Of a stretch of DNA of 18,306 nucleotides, positions 1-7,246 are shown piece by piece. Both the position numbers and the translations under genes were made by a program. The stretch's first letter is position 1. Each line of letters begins with the position of its first letter. The notes under the pieces are model-generated. The model made no database searches, was not told the DNA's origin, and saw nothing but the letters and a program-made list of their open reading frames with translations. This DNA is from Ferrovibrio sp964429465 (lineage in GTDB: Bacteria; Pseudomonadota; Alphaproteobacteria; Ferrovibrionales; Ferrovibrionaceae), in assembly GCA_964429465.1 (NCBI GenBank), contig CAYSCA010000050.1:1-18306 (forward strand), written 5' to 3'.

Positions 1-71
1 TCGTAGAGCCGCGACGGCACCACGACGTGACCGAAGGCCCGTCTCGAAGCACGAGGGTTCCGGGCCCTCGG
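1..71. repeat. Palindromic (REP-like) repeat, upstream copy
   Basis: The stretch carries the half-motif GTCTCGAAGCACGAGGG (41-57) and the fragment GAGCCGC near position 6, both echoing the repeat at 369-413 in the opposite orientation. An inverted pair, CCGAAGGCCC (31-40) and GGGCCCTCGG (62-71), matches at 9 of 10 positions. From memory, motifs of the form GAGGAGCCGC...GCGTCTCGAAGGATGAGG are dispersed palindromes common in alphaproteobacterial genomes. This copy is degenerate, and its left end may be cut by the window edge. Confidence 0.55.
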
Positions 72-72
72 A

Positions 73-411
73 ACGATCGGCGCTCACGTCTACATCCTCC
101 TCTGCGCCGACAGCCGCTGCTACGTCGGCTCGACCAGAGGCTCGCTGGAGCGGCGCCTGTCGGAGCACAATCTCGGCACCCACGATGGCTGGACTAAACA
201 CCGCCGCCCGGTACGGCTGATGTTTGCTCAGGAGTTCCAGCAGATCGGTGACGCAATTGCGGCCGAGCGACAGCTCAAAGGTTGGAGTCGAGCCAAGAAG
301 GAGGCGCTGATCGCCGGCAAATTCCACCTGCTGCCCGAGTTGGCGCGGAGAGGCCGGAGGGCCCGGGCCCCGTCCTTCGAGACGCCGCCTGACGGCGGCT
401 CCTCAGGATGA
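73..411 (+). CDS. GIY-YIG family endonuclease-like protein, start codon degenerate
   Basis: The frame reads VYILLCADSRCYVGST from position 88, which is the GIY (VYI) and YIG (YVG) pair of the GIY-YIG nuclease core. It is followed by a LERRLSEHN helix with the expected arginine and by AAERQLKGWSRAKKEALI, which supplies the usual glutamate. This is the UPF0213/YhbQ-like single-domain type of about 90-100 residues; the cellular role of these proteins is poorly defined. The in-frame stop at 28-30 is followed by no ATG, GTG, TTG or CTG before the core. The first ATG (220) would delete the active site. ACG at 73 is one base from ATG and sits where a start is expected, so I place the start there tentatively. 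The last residues and the TGA stop are read from the palindromic repeat. The gene may be a decaying pseudogene or may use a non-standard start. Confidence 0.6.
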   Translation, partial: TIGAHVYILLCADSRCYVGSTRGSLERRLSEHNLGTHDGWTKHRRPVRLMFAQEFQQIGDAIAAERQLKGWSRAKKEALIAGKFHLLPELARRGRRARAPSFETPPDGGSSG

Positions 412-413
412 GG
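369..413. repeat. Palindromic (REP-like) repeat, downstream copy
   Basis: An inner perfect stem GCCGCC (384-389) / GGCGGC (394-399) with a 4-base loop lies inside imperfect outer arms: CGTCCTTCGAGAC on the left and TCCTCAGGATGAGG on the right. The whole resembles the dispersed CCTCATCCTGAGGAG...CTCGAAGGATGAGG palindromes of alphaproteobacteria. It lies between two convergent genes, supplies the stop of the GIY-YIG frame, and ends 2 bases before the hyuB stop. It could also act as a bidirectional transcription terminator or mRNA end-stabiliser, although no T tract follows it. Confidence 0.7.
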
Positions 414-415
414 CC

Positions 416-2188
416 CTACTTGGAACCCCGCTCGAACGACCCCACACCCATACCGAGGCTAGAGGCTTCGCGGCAATCTAGTCGGAGCGCCTCCCCCACC
501 TTCTCCGCTCCGTAGTCGCGGGCTGCCGCCTCGCGGCTGACGTAGCCGCCCCTGATGTCGCGTGCAAGGTCCGCCGCCGCACGCTCCGACGGAGGGCCGA
601 AGCCGCCGCCGCCGCCGGTCTCGATCCGCATCGACTCGTCGCGCTTCATCGCCACGTGCGAAACCTTCGACGAGAGGTACTCGGCGCTCGGCGTCCCGTG
701 ATTGCGGATCAGCGCCGCCGTCCCGCCGTCCAGTCCGCCCAGCACTCCCGGTGCTCCCAGGATGTGTCCGTCGGAGCGGATCGAAAAGATCACGTCGTCG
801 GCAAGGGCGCGGATCTGCCGCGCGATGCCGAGGCCGCCACGCCGGCGTCCTGCCCCGCCGGAATCCTCCACCAGGGCATACTCGTCGACGCGAAGCGGAT
901 ATTCGTGCTCGAGCGCCTCGACCGGCAGGTTGGTCGTGTTCGTCATGTGCACGTGCACGGCGTTCATGCCGTCCGCGTCGCGCCGCGCACCGGCGCCGCC
1001 ACCGATGGTCTCCAGATACACATAAGTGCCCGGCCGGTCCCGCCAGGTGCCCGAGAACACGATCGCCGGCACCGAATCGTGGCCCGCGGCCATGACCCGC
1101 TCCGGCGGAAGCAACCCGGAGAACGCCGCGAAAATCGCGCGTGACGCCTTGTTGCAGGTGATGCTGCGTGCCCCGACCGCTCCGGGAAAGCGCGGGTTAA
1201 CGATCGTGCCGGCGGGCGCGTCGATCTCGACCGCCTCGAAAATGCCGCTGTTCGGCATCAACTCCGGATCCAGCAGCGCCTTGATCGCGTAGCAGACGGT
1301 GGCGTTCAGGGCGCTTTCCACCATGTTCAGCGCGCCCCGCGCTTGTGGCCCGGAGCCGGAGAAGTCCAGTGTCAGCCGATCGCCCGCGACCCGCGCCGTG
1401 ACCCGCACCGGCACCGGGTCGCCCCCCTGCCCATCGTCGTCCAGCCAGGCCTCGCCCGTGTACTCCCCATCGGCGAGGGCCGATATCCGGTTGCGAAGAC
1501 GCCGCCGCGTATAGGTGAGGATATCCTCCACCGAGCGTTCGACCGTCTCGATGCCCTCCCGGTCGATCAGCGCGGTCATGAGCTCGGCGCCGCGACGATT
1601 CGTGGCCACCTGAACCTCGAGGTCCAGCATCCGCTCTTCCGGCTCACGCGTATTGTGCGCGACCAGGTAGAGCAGGTCCTCGTCGAGCTCGCCGGCGCGA
1701 ACCAGCCGGATCACCGGGAGGCGCAAGCCCTCCTGAAAGACAGTCGGCGAGGAGCCGGCGATGGAACCGGGAACGCTGCCGCCGAAGTCCGAATGGTGTG
1801 CGATGTTGGCCGCGAAAAACCGAACGCTCCCGTCGTGGAAGATCGGCGTGACGATCGTCACGTCGGGCATGTGCGTGCCGCCGGCCAGGTAGGGATCGTT
1901 GCACATGAACGCATCCCCTTCCCGCATCCGCTCGACCGGCCATCGCCGCAGCACCGCCTGCACGCCCCCCATAAGCGAGCCCAGGTGCAGCGGGATGTGA
2001 GCTGCCTGAGCGATCAGGCGGCCGTCGGCATGGAAGAGGCCGACCGAGCAATCTCGCCGCTCCTTGATGTTGGTCGAGAAAGAGGCGCGGATCAGCAGAT
2101 TGCCCATGTCCTCGGTGATCGACAGCAGCCGGTTCGAGAACACTTCCATCGTAACCGGGTCGAGCAGACGCTCCTCAATCGACGTCAC
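416..2188 (-). CDS. hyuB: Hydantoinase B / 5-oxoprolinase beta-type subunit (HyuB family)
   Basis: The 590-residue protein matches the Hydantoinase_B family over its full length. Recognisable blocks run in order: DPVTMEVFSNRLLSI at the N-terminus, NIKERRDCSVGLF, AQAAHIPLHLGS, CNDPYLAGGTHMPDVTIVTP, HHSDFGGSVPGS, PEERMLDLEVQVA, YLETIGGGAGAR, VHMTNTTNLPVEALE and a C-terminal ETGGGGGFG. The family works with HyuA in ATP-dependent opening of hydantoin or 5-oxoproline rings in the cytoplasm; the exact substrate cannot be read from sequence. The frame stays open far upstream, but homology begins at GTG 2188. That GTG overlaps the TGA of hyuA (GTGA), so the two are translationally coupled. The stop lies 2 bases from the palindromic repeat. 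Confidence 0.9.
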   Translation of the reverse strand: MTSIEERLLDPVTMEVFSNRLLSITEDMGNLLIRASFSTNIKERRDCSVGLFHADGRLIAQAAHIPLHLGSLMGGVQAVLRRWPVERMREGDAFMCNDPYLAGGTHMPDVTIVTPIFHDGSVRFFAANIAHHSDFGGSVPGSIAGSSPTVFQEGLRLPVIRLVRAGELDEDLLYLVAHNTREPEERMLDLEVQVATNRRGAELMTALIDREGIETVERSVEDILTYTRRRLRNRISALADGEYTGEAWLDDDGQGGDPVPVRVTARVAGDRLTLDFSGSGPQARGALNMVESALNATVCYAIKALLDPELMPNSGIFEAVEIDAPAGTIVNPRFPGAVGARSITCNKASRAIFAAFSGLLPPERVMAAGHDSVPAIVFSGTWRDRPGTYVYLETIGGGAGARRDADGMNAVHVHMTNTTNLPVEALEHEYPLRVDEYALVEDSGGAGRRRGGLGIARQIRALADDVIFSIRSDGHILGAPGVLGGLDGGTAALIRNHGTPSAEYLSSKVSHVAMKRDESMRIETGGGGGFGPPSERAAADLARDIRGGYVSREAAARDYGAEKVGEALRLDCREASSLGMGVGSFERGSK

Positions 2189-4256
2189 GATCCGCTGCTC
2201 CCGAGCTCGATGATGATATTGCCGACCCGGTCGACCCGTGCCGACTGCCCTGGATGGAGAAGAGTCGTGGCACTCATCTCCTCGATCACGGCCGGCCCTT
2301 CGACCTTTGCACCCGGCGGCAGGTCCGCCCTGTCGAAGACCGGCGTCGGGCAGAAATCCCCCTCGGACCGGAACCAGACGGGTCGCTCGCCGCGAGCTGT
2401 CGCCTCGATGCAGGCGCCGGATTCCTGCCCCGCGTCCGCGACGGTCGGCACCCGACCGATCGCCTGCAGCCGGCAGTTTACGATCTCGACCGCACGGCCA
2501 GGCACGTCGTAGCCGTATTCCTCGCGATGGCGCGCCTCGAAGGCGCGGATGAACTCGGGCAGCGAGGGGACATGGAGCACGTCCAGGTCGATCCGCACCT
2601 CGTGGTTCTGACCCTTGTAACGGGCCTCGACCATCCGCCGCCAGCGCCGATCCACCTCGCCGACGCCATCCCGCTCCAGGAGTCGCGAGCCTTCCGCCAT
2701 CATGTCGTTCAAGGCGGCGAGGGCCGTCTGCCACGTCTCGTCGTCTGCCTCGGCAACCGCACTTCGCACGAAGTCGAAGACCAGGTCCGAGAGCAGGATG
2801 CCACGCGCGCACATCGTGCCCGGCTCAACCGGAACCACCACCCGCGGCATGGCGCAGTCGCGCGCCAGCTCCGCCGCGTGCAACGGACCCGCCCCACCGT
2901 AGGCGAAGAGGGAAAACCGACCGAGATCGTGGCTGCGCTCGGTCGACACCGTGCGGATGGCGCGCGCCATATTGGCTATCGCGATGCGGATGATCCCTTC
3001 CGCCGCCGCCTCCACCGACCGTCCGCGCGGCCCCGCCCCCCGGCCCCGCACCGCTTCGCGGGCCGCCCTCGCGTCCACCTGCATCCGCCCCGCGAGCAGC
3101 GAGCCCGGATCCAGACGACCGAGCACGAGGTTCGCATCCGTGATCGTCGGCTCCGAGCCGCCTCGCCCATAGGCCACTGGCCCCGGCTCCGCACCGGCGC
3201 TCTCCGGCCCGACCTTCAGCGCACCCGCGTCGTCGATGCGCGCGATACTTCCGCCGCCCGCGCCGATCACGTGGATATCCAGCATCGGTGTCTTCACCGG
3301 ATAGTCGGCAACGAGACGATCGCCGGTGAAGCGCGGCCGCGACTGGTGCACCAGCGAGACGTCGGTGCTCGTNNNNNNNNNNTGCTCGTGCCGCCGACAT
3401 CGAAGGTGATGATGTCCGGGAATCCCGCATCGCGCGCGACCTCCGCCGCTCCGACCACACCGGCCGCCGGCCCCGAAAGGCAGGTCCGCACCGGAAACGC
3501 GCGCACCGAGCGCATCGACATCAGGCCGCCGTTCGAGTGCACCGTGTAGGGCTCGATCTGGATCCCGAGGTCGCGAATACGGCCCAGAAGCCGATCGAGA
3601 TAGGCCGCCATGCGCGGCCCGACATAGGCGTTCAGGACTGTGGTCGAGAGCCGCTCGAACTCGCGGAACTCCGGCAGGACCTCGGAGGAGACGCTGACGA
3701 AAGCCTCGGGCATGACCTTCTCTACCGCACGCCGCGCCGCCGCCTCGTGGTCGGGCATCCGATAGGAATGAAGAAAGCAGATCGCGACCGCCGCGGCGCC
3801 CGCCTCCCGCAGTCGCATCGCCGCCGCTTCCAGCTCGGCATCGGAGGGAGCTTCGACCACGCTCCCGTCCGCTGCCACACGCTCCGCCACCTCGATCCGG
3901 TTTTCGCGGTCGACCAGCGGTGGCGGATTGACGATCCCGTAGTCGTAGAGGTGCGGTCTCGTCTGCCGTCCGATTTCGAGCACGTCGCGGAAGCCGCGCG
4001 TCGTGAGAAGCCCGGTCCTGCTGCCGCGTCGTTCGATGACCATGTTGGTGGCCGTCGTAGTGCCATGCCCGACAAACCGGATCAGGCCCGGGTCGAGCTC
4101 CAGACTGCGGATCAGATGTGCCAGGCCTTCGGCGATGCCACGTGACAGATCGCCGGGGGTGGACGGCAGCTTGAAGTGCCGGACGGCGCCACTGCGCTCA
4201 TCCAGCACCGCGAAATCCGTGAAAGTACCGCCGACGTCGAACCCGATCCGATACAT
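2185..4256 (-). CDS. hyuA: Hydantoinase A / 5-oxoprolinase alpha-type subunit (HyuA family), interrupted only by an assembly gap
   Basis: The ATP-binding signature FDVGGTFTD is at residues 6-14, followed by GHGTTTATNMVIERRG, RGFRDVLEIGRQ and SNGGLMS. A second phosphate-binding motif, DVGGTSTD, falls at residues 286-293. Downstream come GAGGGSIARID, GPESAGAEPGPVAYGRGG and FAYGGAGPLHAAELA. These mark the Hydant_A_N plus Hydantoinase_A architecture of the ATP-dependent subunit that pairs with HyuB. The 10-N gap at 3373-3382 appears to shift the frame. The 7 bases TGCTCGT stand on both sides of it; merging them and dropping the Ns removes 17 bases, restores GTSTDV exactly and gives 684 residues, normal for the family. 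The ATG at 4256 gives the canonical N-terminus. The substrate is unknown. Confidence 0.9.
3373..3382. other. 10-N scaffold gap, probably spurious
   Basis: Ten Ns sit inside hyuA. The heptamer TGCTCGT occurs immediately before (3366-3372) and immediately after (3383-3389), as expected when two contig ends that truly overlap are padded with Ns. Collapsing the overlap gives an uninterrupted reading frame through the conserved second nucleotide-binding motif. Confidence 0.9.
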
Positions 4257-4263
4257 GCGCGCT

Positions 4264-4286
4264 CCGCCGCTTTGCCGAGGCGGCGG
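4264..4286 (-). promoter_or_regulatory. Stem-loop in the hyuA leader
   Basis: CCGCCGC (4264-4270) pairs perfectly with GCGGCGG (4280-4286) around a 9-base loop. On the minus strand the 3' arm and the bases after it (GGCGGAG) are the only purine-rich candidate ribosome-binding sequence, a few bases before the hyuA ATG at 4256. The hairpin has no U tract, so it is not a standard terminator for the upstream flavin reductase gene. It may mask the ribosome-binding site. Confidence 0.4.
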
Positions 4287-4320
4287 TTATAGCAGGATGT
4301 CGACCCGAAGGGAGGGCGGC

Positions 4321-4968
4321 TTACGTGCGCTTCCGCGCCTCGTACGCATCCAGATTGTCGTCAGGGCGCTCCATGGAGAAGACGTTGTCTACGACCGAAT
4401 AATCCATGTAGCCCAGACGCGAGATCGGCCGGTACTTCATCATGTCGACCCGACCGTCGACGATGATCTCGTCGCTGATGTGCACGCCGACCACCCGACC
4501 GAAGACGACGTTGTTCTCGATCTTCGGATTGGTGCTCGGCAGGCGAACACGCTGGAGGAACACACATTCGAGATTGACGGGCGACTCCTTCAGCCGCGGC
4601 ACCTTGACGTTGATCGAAGGGATCGGTGTCAGCCCGGCGAGCTCGAACTCGTCGACATTGGAGGGAACGTGAGCTGAAGTTTCGTTCATCTGCTCACGCA
4701 GATCCCACGTCGCGAAGTTCACCACGAACTCGTTCGTCTTCTCGATGTTCGCGAGCGTGTCCTTGCCATCGCCCCGTGGCCCGGGCCCGTTCGGCGCGAA
4801 CACGATGGTGGGAGGGAACTCGGCGACGGCATTGAAGAAGCTGAATGGCGCCAGGTTGAGGTTGCCTTCCGTATCGACCGAGCTGACCCAGGCGATCGGC
4901 CGCGGAGCGACCAGTGCCTTGAAGGGGTTGTACTTCAGGCCATGGTGTTTCGGATCCTCATAGAACAT
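4321..4968 (-). CDS. Flavin reductase-like, FMN-binding domain protein
   Basis: The 215-residue protein has the flavin reductase-like split-barrel pattern: LVAPRPIAWVSSVDTEGNLNLAPFSFF near the N-terminus, PPTIVFAPN, KDTLANIEKTNEFVVNFAT, then GRVVGVHISDEIIVDGRVD and RPISRLGYMDY. Related proteins (the DIM6/NTAB group) bind FMN and often supply reduced flavin to a partner oxygenase or act as small flavin oxidoreductases. The ATG at 4968 is preceded by a strong Shine-Dalgarno sequence (GGGAGGG, 5 bases away). It lies 64 bases upstream of hyuA on the same strand, so it may belong to the same catabolic unit. No oxygenase partner is present in the window, and the true electron acceptor is unknown. 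Confidence 0.85.
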   Translation of the reverse strand: MFYEDPKHHGLKYNPFKALVAPRPIAWVSSVDTEGNLNLAPFSFFNAVAEFPPTIVFAPNGPGPRGDGKDTLANIEKTNEFVVNFATWDLREQMNETSAHVPSNVDEFELAGLTPIPSINVKVPRLKESPVNLECVFLQRVRLPSTNPKIENNVVFGRVVGVHISDEIIVDGRVDMMKYRPISRLGYMDYSVVDNVFSMERPDDNLDAYEARKRT

Positions 4969-5029
4969 TCGGTCCCTCCCGATGCGGCGGCCAAAACGCC
5001 GGTCGCGGTTAACCTACACCAATCCGGCC

Positions 5030-6067
5030 TCAGAGCCAGTCCGGCGAGGGCAAGCCCTTCTCTTTGAGAAAGGCGGGGTTCCAGAGCTTGCTCTGATAGC
5101 GCGACCCGAGATCGCACAATACCGTCACGATCGTATGCCCCGGCCCCATCGTCTTCGCGAGGTGGACGGCACCGGCCAGATTGATCGCCGTCGAGCCGCC
5201 CATATGGAGGCCCTCGTCCTTCAACAGGTCGAAAACGTACGGCAGCGCCTCTTCGTCCGGTATCTGGAATGCCTCGTCTACCGGCGCCCCTTCGAGATTC
5301 GCCGTGATGCGGCCCTGGCCGATGCCTTCGGTGATCGAACTGCCTTCCGCCTTCAGCTCGCCGTGCTTGTAGTAATGATACAGCGCTGCGCCCATCGGAT
5401 CGGCGAGGGCGACCTGCACCTGCGGATTGCGCTCCTTCAGCGCCATCAGCACGCCGGCAAAGGTGCCGCCGGAGCCGACCGCGCAGGTGAAGCCATCGAT
5501 CTTTCCGCCGGTCTGTTCCCAGATTTCAGGCCCGGTGGTGCGGTAATGCGCCTCGCGATTGGCAATATTGTCGAACTGGTTGGCCCAGATCGCGCCATTG
5601 GGTTCGCTTTTCGCCAGTTCCTCGGCCAGGCGGCCGGAGAATTTCACGTAATTGTTGGGATCCTTGTAAGGCACGGCGGGCACCAGCCGCAGATCGGCGC
5701 CGCAAAGCCGGAGGAAATCCTTTTTCTCCTGGCTCTGGGTTTCCGGCATGACGATGACGGTCTTGAAGCCCATCGCATTGCCCACCAGGGCCAGGCCGAT
5801 GCCGGTATTGCCGGCGGTGCCCTCCACGATGGTGCCGCCGGGCTGCAGGCTGCCGCGCTTGACGGCGTCCTGCACGATGAACAGCGCGGCGCGGTCCTTC
5901 ACCGAGCCGCCGGGATTCATGAATTCGGCCTTGCCGTAGATGTCGCAGCCGGTGAGTTCCGATGCGCGGCGAAGGCGGATCAGCGGCGTCTTGCCGATGC
6001 TGTCGATGAAGTCTTTTCGGATATCCATCAGATGGGTCTCGGGCTGAATACTCTCCCCCGACACCAT
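5030..6067 (-). CDS. cysK: PLP-dependent cysteine synthase A (O-acetylserine sulfhydrylase family)
   Basis: The protein shows the fold-type II PLP enzyme signature. GKAEFMNPGGSVKDRA contains the Schiff-base lysine (residue 57 from the first ATG), EGTAGNTGIGLA is the substrate loop, and CAVGSGGTFAGV is the phosphate-cup glycine run. The family makes cysteine from O-acetylserine and sulfide in the cytoplasm; cystathionine beta-synthase-like activity cannot be excluded. It is 345 residues from the ATG at 6067. The usual family N-terminus (MDIRKDFIDSIGKTPLI) begins at an internal ATG at 6028, an equally plausible start, and neither has a strong Shine-Dalgarno. It lies 17 bases downstream of the Nudix gene on the same strand, so it is probably the last gene of a three-gene operon. 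Confidence 0.9.
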   Translation of the reverse strand: MVSGESIQPETHLMDIRKDFIDSIGKTPLIRLRRASELTGCDIYGKAEFMNPGGSVKDRAALFIVQDAVKRGSLQPGGTIVEGTAGNTGIGLALVGNAMGFKTVIVMPETQSQEKKDFLRLCGADLRLVPAVPYKDPNNYVKFSGRLAEELAKSEPNGAIWANQFDNIANREAHYRTTGPEIWEQTGGKIDGFTCAVGSGGTFAGVLMALKERNPQVQVALADPMGAALYHYYKHGELKAEGSSITEGIGQGRITANLEGAPVDEAFQIPDEEALPYVFDLLKDEGLHMGGSTAINLAGAVHLAKTMGPGHTIVTVLCDLGSRYQSKLWNPAFLKEKGLPSPDWL

Positions 6068-6084
6068 CCTATACCGAGGGGGGG

Positions 6085-6732
6085 TTAGGGTCGCAACCCG
6101 CGGGGATCGGCCCAGTTTTTCCGCAACCGCTCACGGTAGAGCGCCAGCCAGAGCAACCCGATGGTGGTGGGGGAATTCGGCCACTTGCCGGCTTCCCAGG
6201 CCGCCAGCGCTTCCGCGAAAGGCAGGGCGAAGACCCGGATATCCTCGTGTTCGTCCTTCAGCCCGTGGATTCCGGCCGCATTGCTGGAATCGACGCGGGC
6301 GCAATACATGTAGAACCGTTCGCTACAGAAACCGGGTGTGGAATAGACCATGTTGATCGGAATCAGCGGGCCGATCGCATCCAGCCCGCTTTCCTCCTTC
6401 AGCTCGCGCCGGCAGACATCCTCGATATCCTCGCCGTCCTCGATCAGGCCGGCGACCACCTCGACCATCCAGGCGGGGTCGTTGTTGAACAGCGCGGAGG
6501 CGCGGAACTGCTCGATCAGCACCACTTCGTCGCGCTCCGGATCGTAGGGCAGCACGGTCACGGCATCGCGGCGCCAGATCACCTCGCGGCTGATCTCGTC
6601 GCTCATGCCGCCCGCGAACAGGCCGTGGCGCAGATGCAGCTCGTCGACCTTCAGATGCCCGCGGAACACGCCGAGCTGACGGATCAGCTCCACCGGCATG
6701 GGTTGTTTTTTGGGATCGATCGGGTCACGCAT
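6085..6732 (-). CDS. Nudix hydrolase, ADP-ribose pyrophosphatase-like
   Basis: The 215-residue protein has a complete Nudix box at residues 95-117, matching GX5EX7REUXEEXGU (GLIEDGE...RRELKEESGL), so the metal-binding glutamates are intact. Around it are VTVLPYDPERDEVVLIEQFR and NMVYSTPGFCSERFYMYCARV, typical of the NudF/ADP-ribose pyrophosphatase branch that cleaves nucleoside diphosphate sugars to AMP and a phosphosugar. The extra N-terminal strand pattern VFRGHLKVDELHLRHG also fits that branch. The ATG at 6732 overlaps the end of the preceding cyclotransferase gene by 8 bases, implying translational coupling. The frame is open further upstream, but that part has no homology character. Confidence 0.88.
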   Translation of the reverse strand: MRDPIDPKKQPMPVELIRQLGVFRGHLKVDELHLRHGLFAGGMSDEISREVIWRRDAVTVLPYDPERDEVVLIEQFRASALFNNDPAWMVEVVAGLIEDGEDIEDVCRRELKEESGLDAIGPLIPINMVYSTPGFCSERFYMYCARVDSSNAAGIHGLKDEHEDIRVFALPFAEALAAWEAGKWPNSPTTIGLLWLALYRERLRKNWADPRGLRP

Positions 6733-7168
6733 GAAGAGGGCTCTGGTTCTGGAGGGAACGGAGGAAGGACGTTTTCTCGTTGCGGCGCCAGTGCCGGAGA
6801 TGCCAGTCCGCATGGCCGGCAGGCAGCATACAGCCGTCCGGGCCGGAGGCCGGCAGGAAGACCCAGGCCCGGCCGGGGGCATCGCCTCTGCCACCGGCCG
6901 CAAGTCGGACCGGCAAGCGGCAGGCGCGGTATTCCGGCCCTTCATAGGCCGCCAGCCGCACGGTATCCGCGGGCCGCGCCTCGAACAGAAAACCATCCAC
7001 CCGGCCGCCGGGCGAGCGGATCAGCACCGGATAGGAACGGGCCTTCGCCTGCTTGCGCCGGAATCCGGCCAGCCGCGCCGGGCGCAGCCGCCCGGGCCCG
7101 GGCCGGTAGCCCAGCACAAGCTGCCGGATATCGGGATCGCATAACGTGCCGTAGAAGAAGTACCGCAT
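6725..7168 (-). CDS. Gamma-glutamylcyclotransferase-like (AIG2/GGCT fold) protein
   Basis: The protein begins MRYFFYGTLCDPDI, the YGTL motif that opens the GGCT/AIG2 fold. It continues with a GYRPGPGRLRPARLAGFRR segment, YPVLIRSPGGRVDGFLFEA, and the YEGPEYRACRLPV block, which supplies the expected acidic residue. At 147 residues it has the normal length. Relatives cleave gamma-glutamyl amines or peptides to 5-oxoproline, but many bacterial members have unknown substrates. The ATG at 7168 is chosen because the fold starts there; the open frame upstream lacks family features. It is first in a minus-strand run followed by the Nudix and cysteine synthase genes. Its start lies only about 12 bases from the divergent chrR promoter. 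Confidence 0.82.
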   Translation of the reverse strand: MRYFFYGTLCDPDIRQLVLGYRPGPGRLRPARLAGFRRKQAKARSYPVLIRSPGGRVDGFLFEARPADTVRLAAYEGPEYRACRLPVRLAAGGRGDAPGRAWVFLPASGPDGCMLPAGHADWHLRHWRRNEKTSFLRSLQNQSPLHA

Positions 7169-7179
7169 ATCGAAGGGGT

Positions 7180-7209
7180 TGATCCGGAAGTCGGGCGGGT
7201 GCGTACATA
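7180..7209 (+). promoter_or_regulatory. Predicted RpoE/ECF-type promoter of chrR
   Basis: TGATCC (7180-7185), an 18-base spacer and TACATA (7204-7209) lie about 38 bases before the chrR start. TGATCC-N18-TAnnnA fits what I recall of promoters recognised by the RpoE sigma factor that ChrR inhibits in Rhodobacter. The same arrangement with the same spacing occurs before the facing operon at 11924-11953. No transcription data support it. Confidence 0.7.
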
Positions 7210-7246
7210 TCCTAGTTAATGAAGCGACAGGGATTTCGCAAAGTCC

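Noticed and set aside
220..411. ATG 220 as the true start of the small plus-strand gene
   Set aside because: It would remove the VYI/YVG catalytic core that lies upstream in the same frame without a stop.
416..2812. 798-residue minus-strand open frame as the full HyuB protein
   Set aside because: The first 208 residues overlap hyuA in another frame and are Arg/Gly/Ala-rich shadow sequence; family homology begins at GTG 2188, which overlaps the hyuA stop.
3294..3460. True frameshift or split of hyuA
   Set aside because: The duplicated heptamer beside the Ns and the restored GTSTDV motif explain the shift as an assembly join.
2254..3549. Long plus-strand open frame opposite hyuA
   Set aside because: It crosses the scaffold gap, is antisense to a well supported gene and has no domain character.
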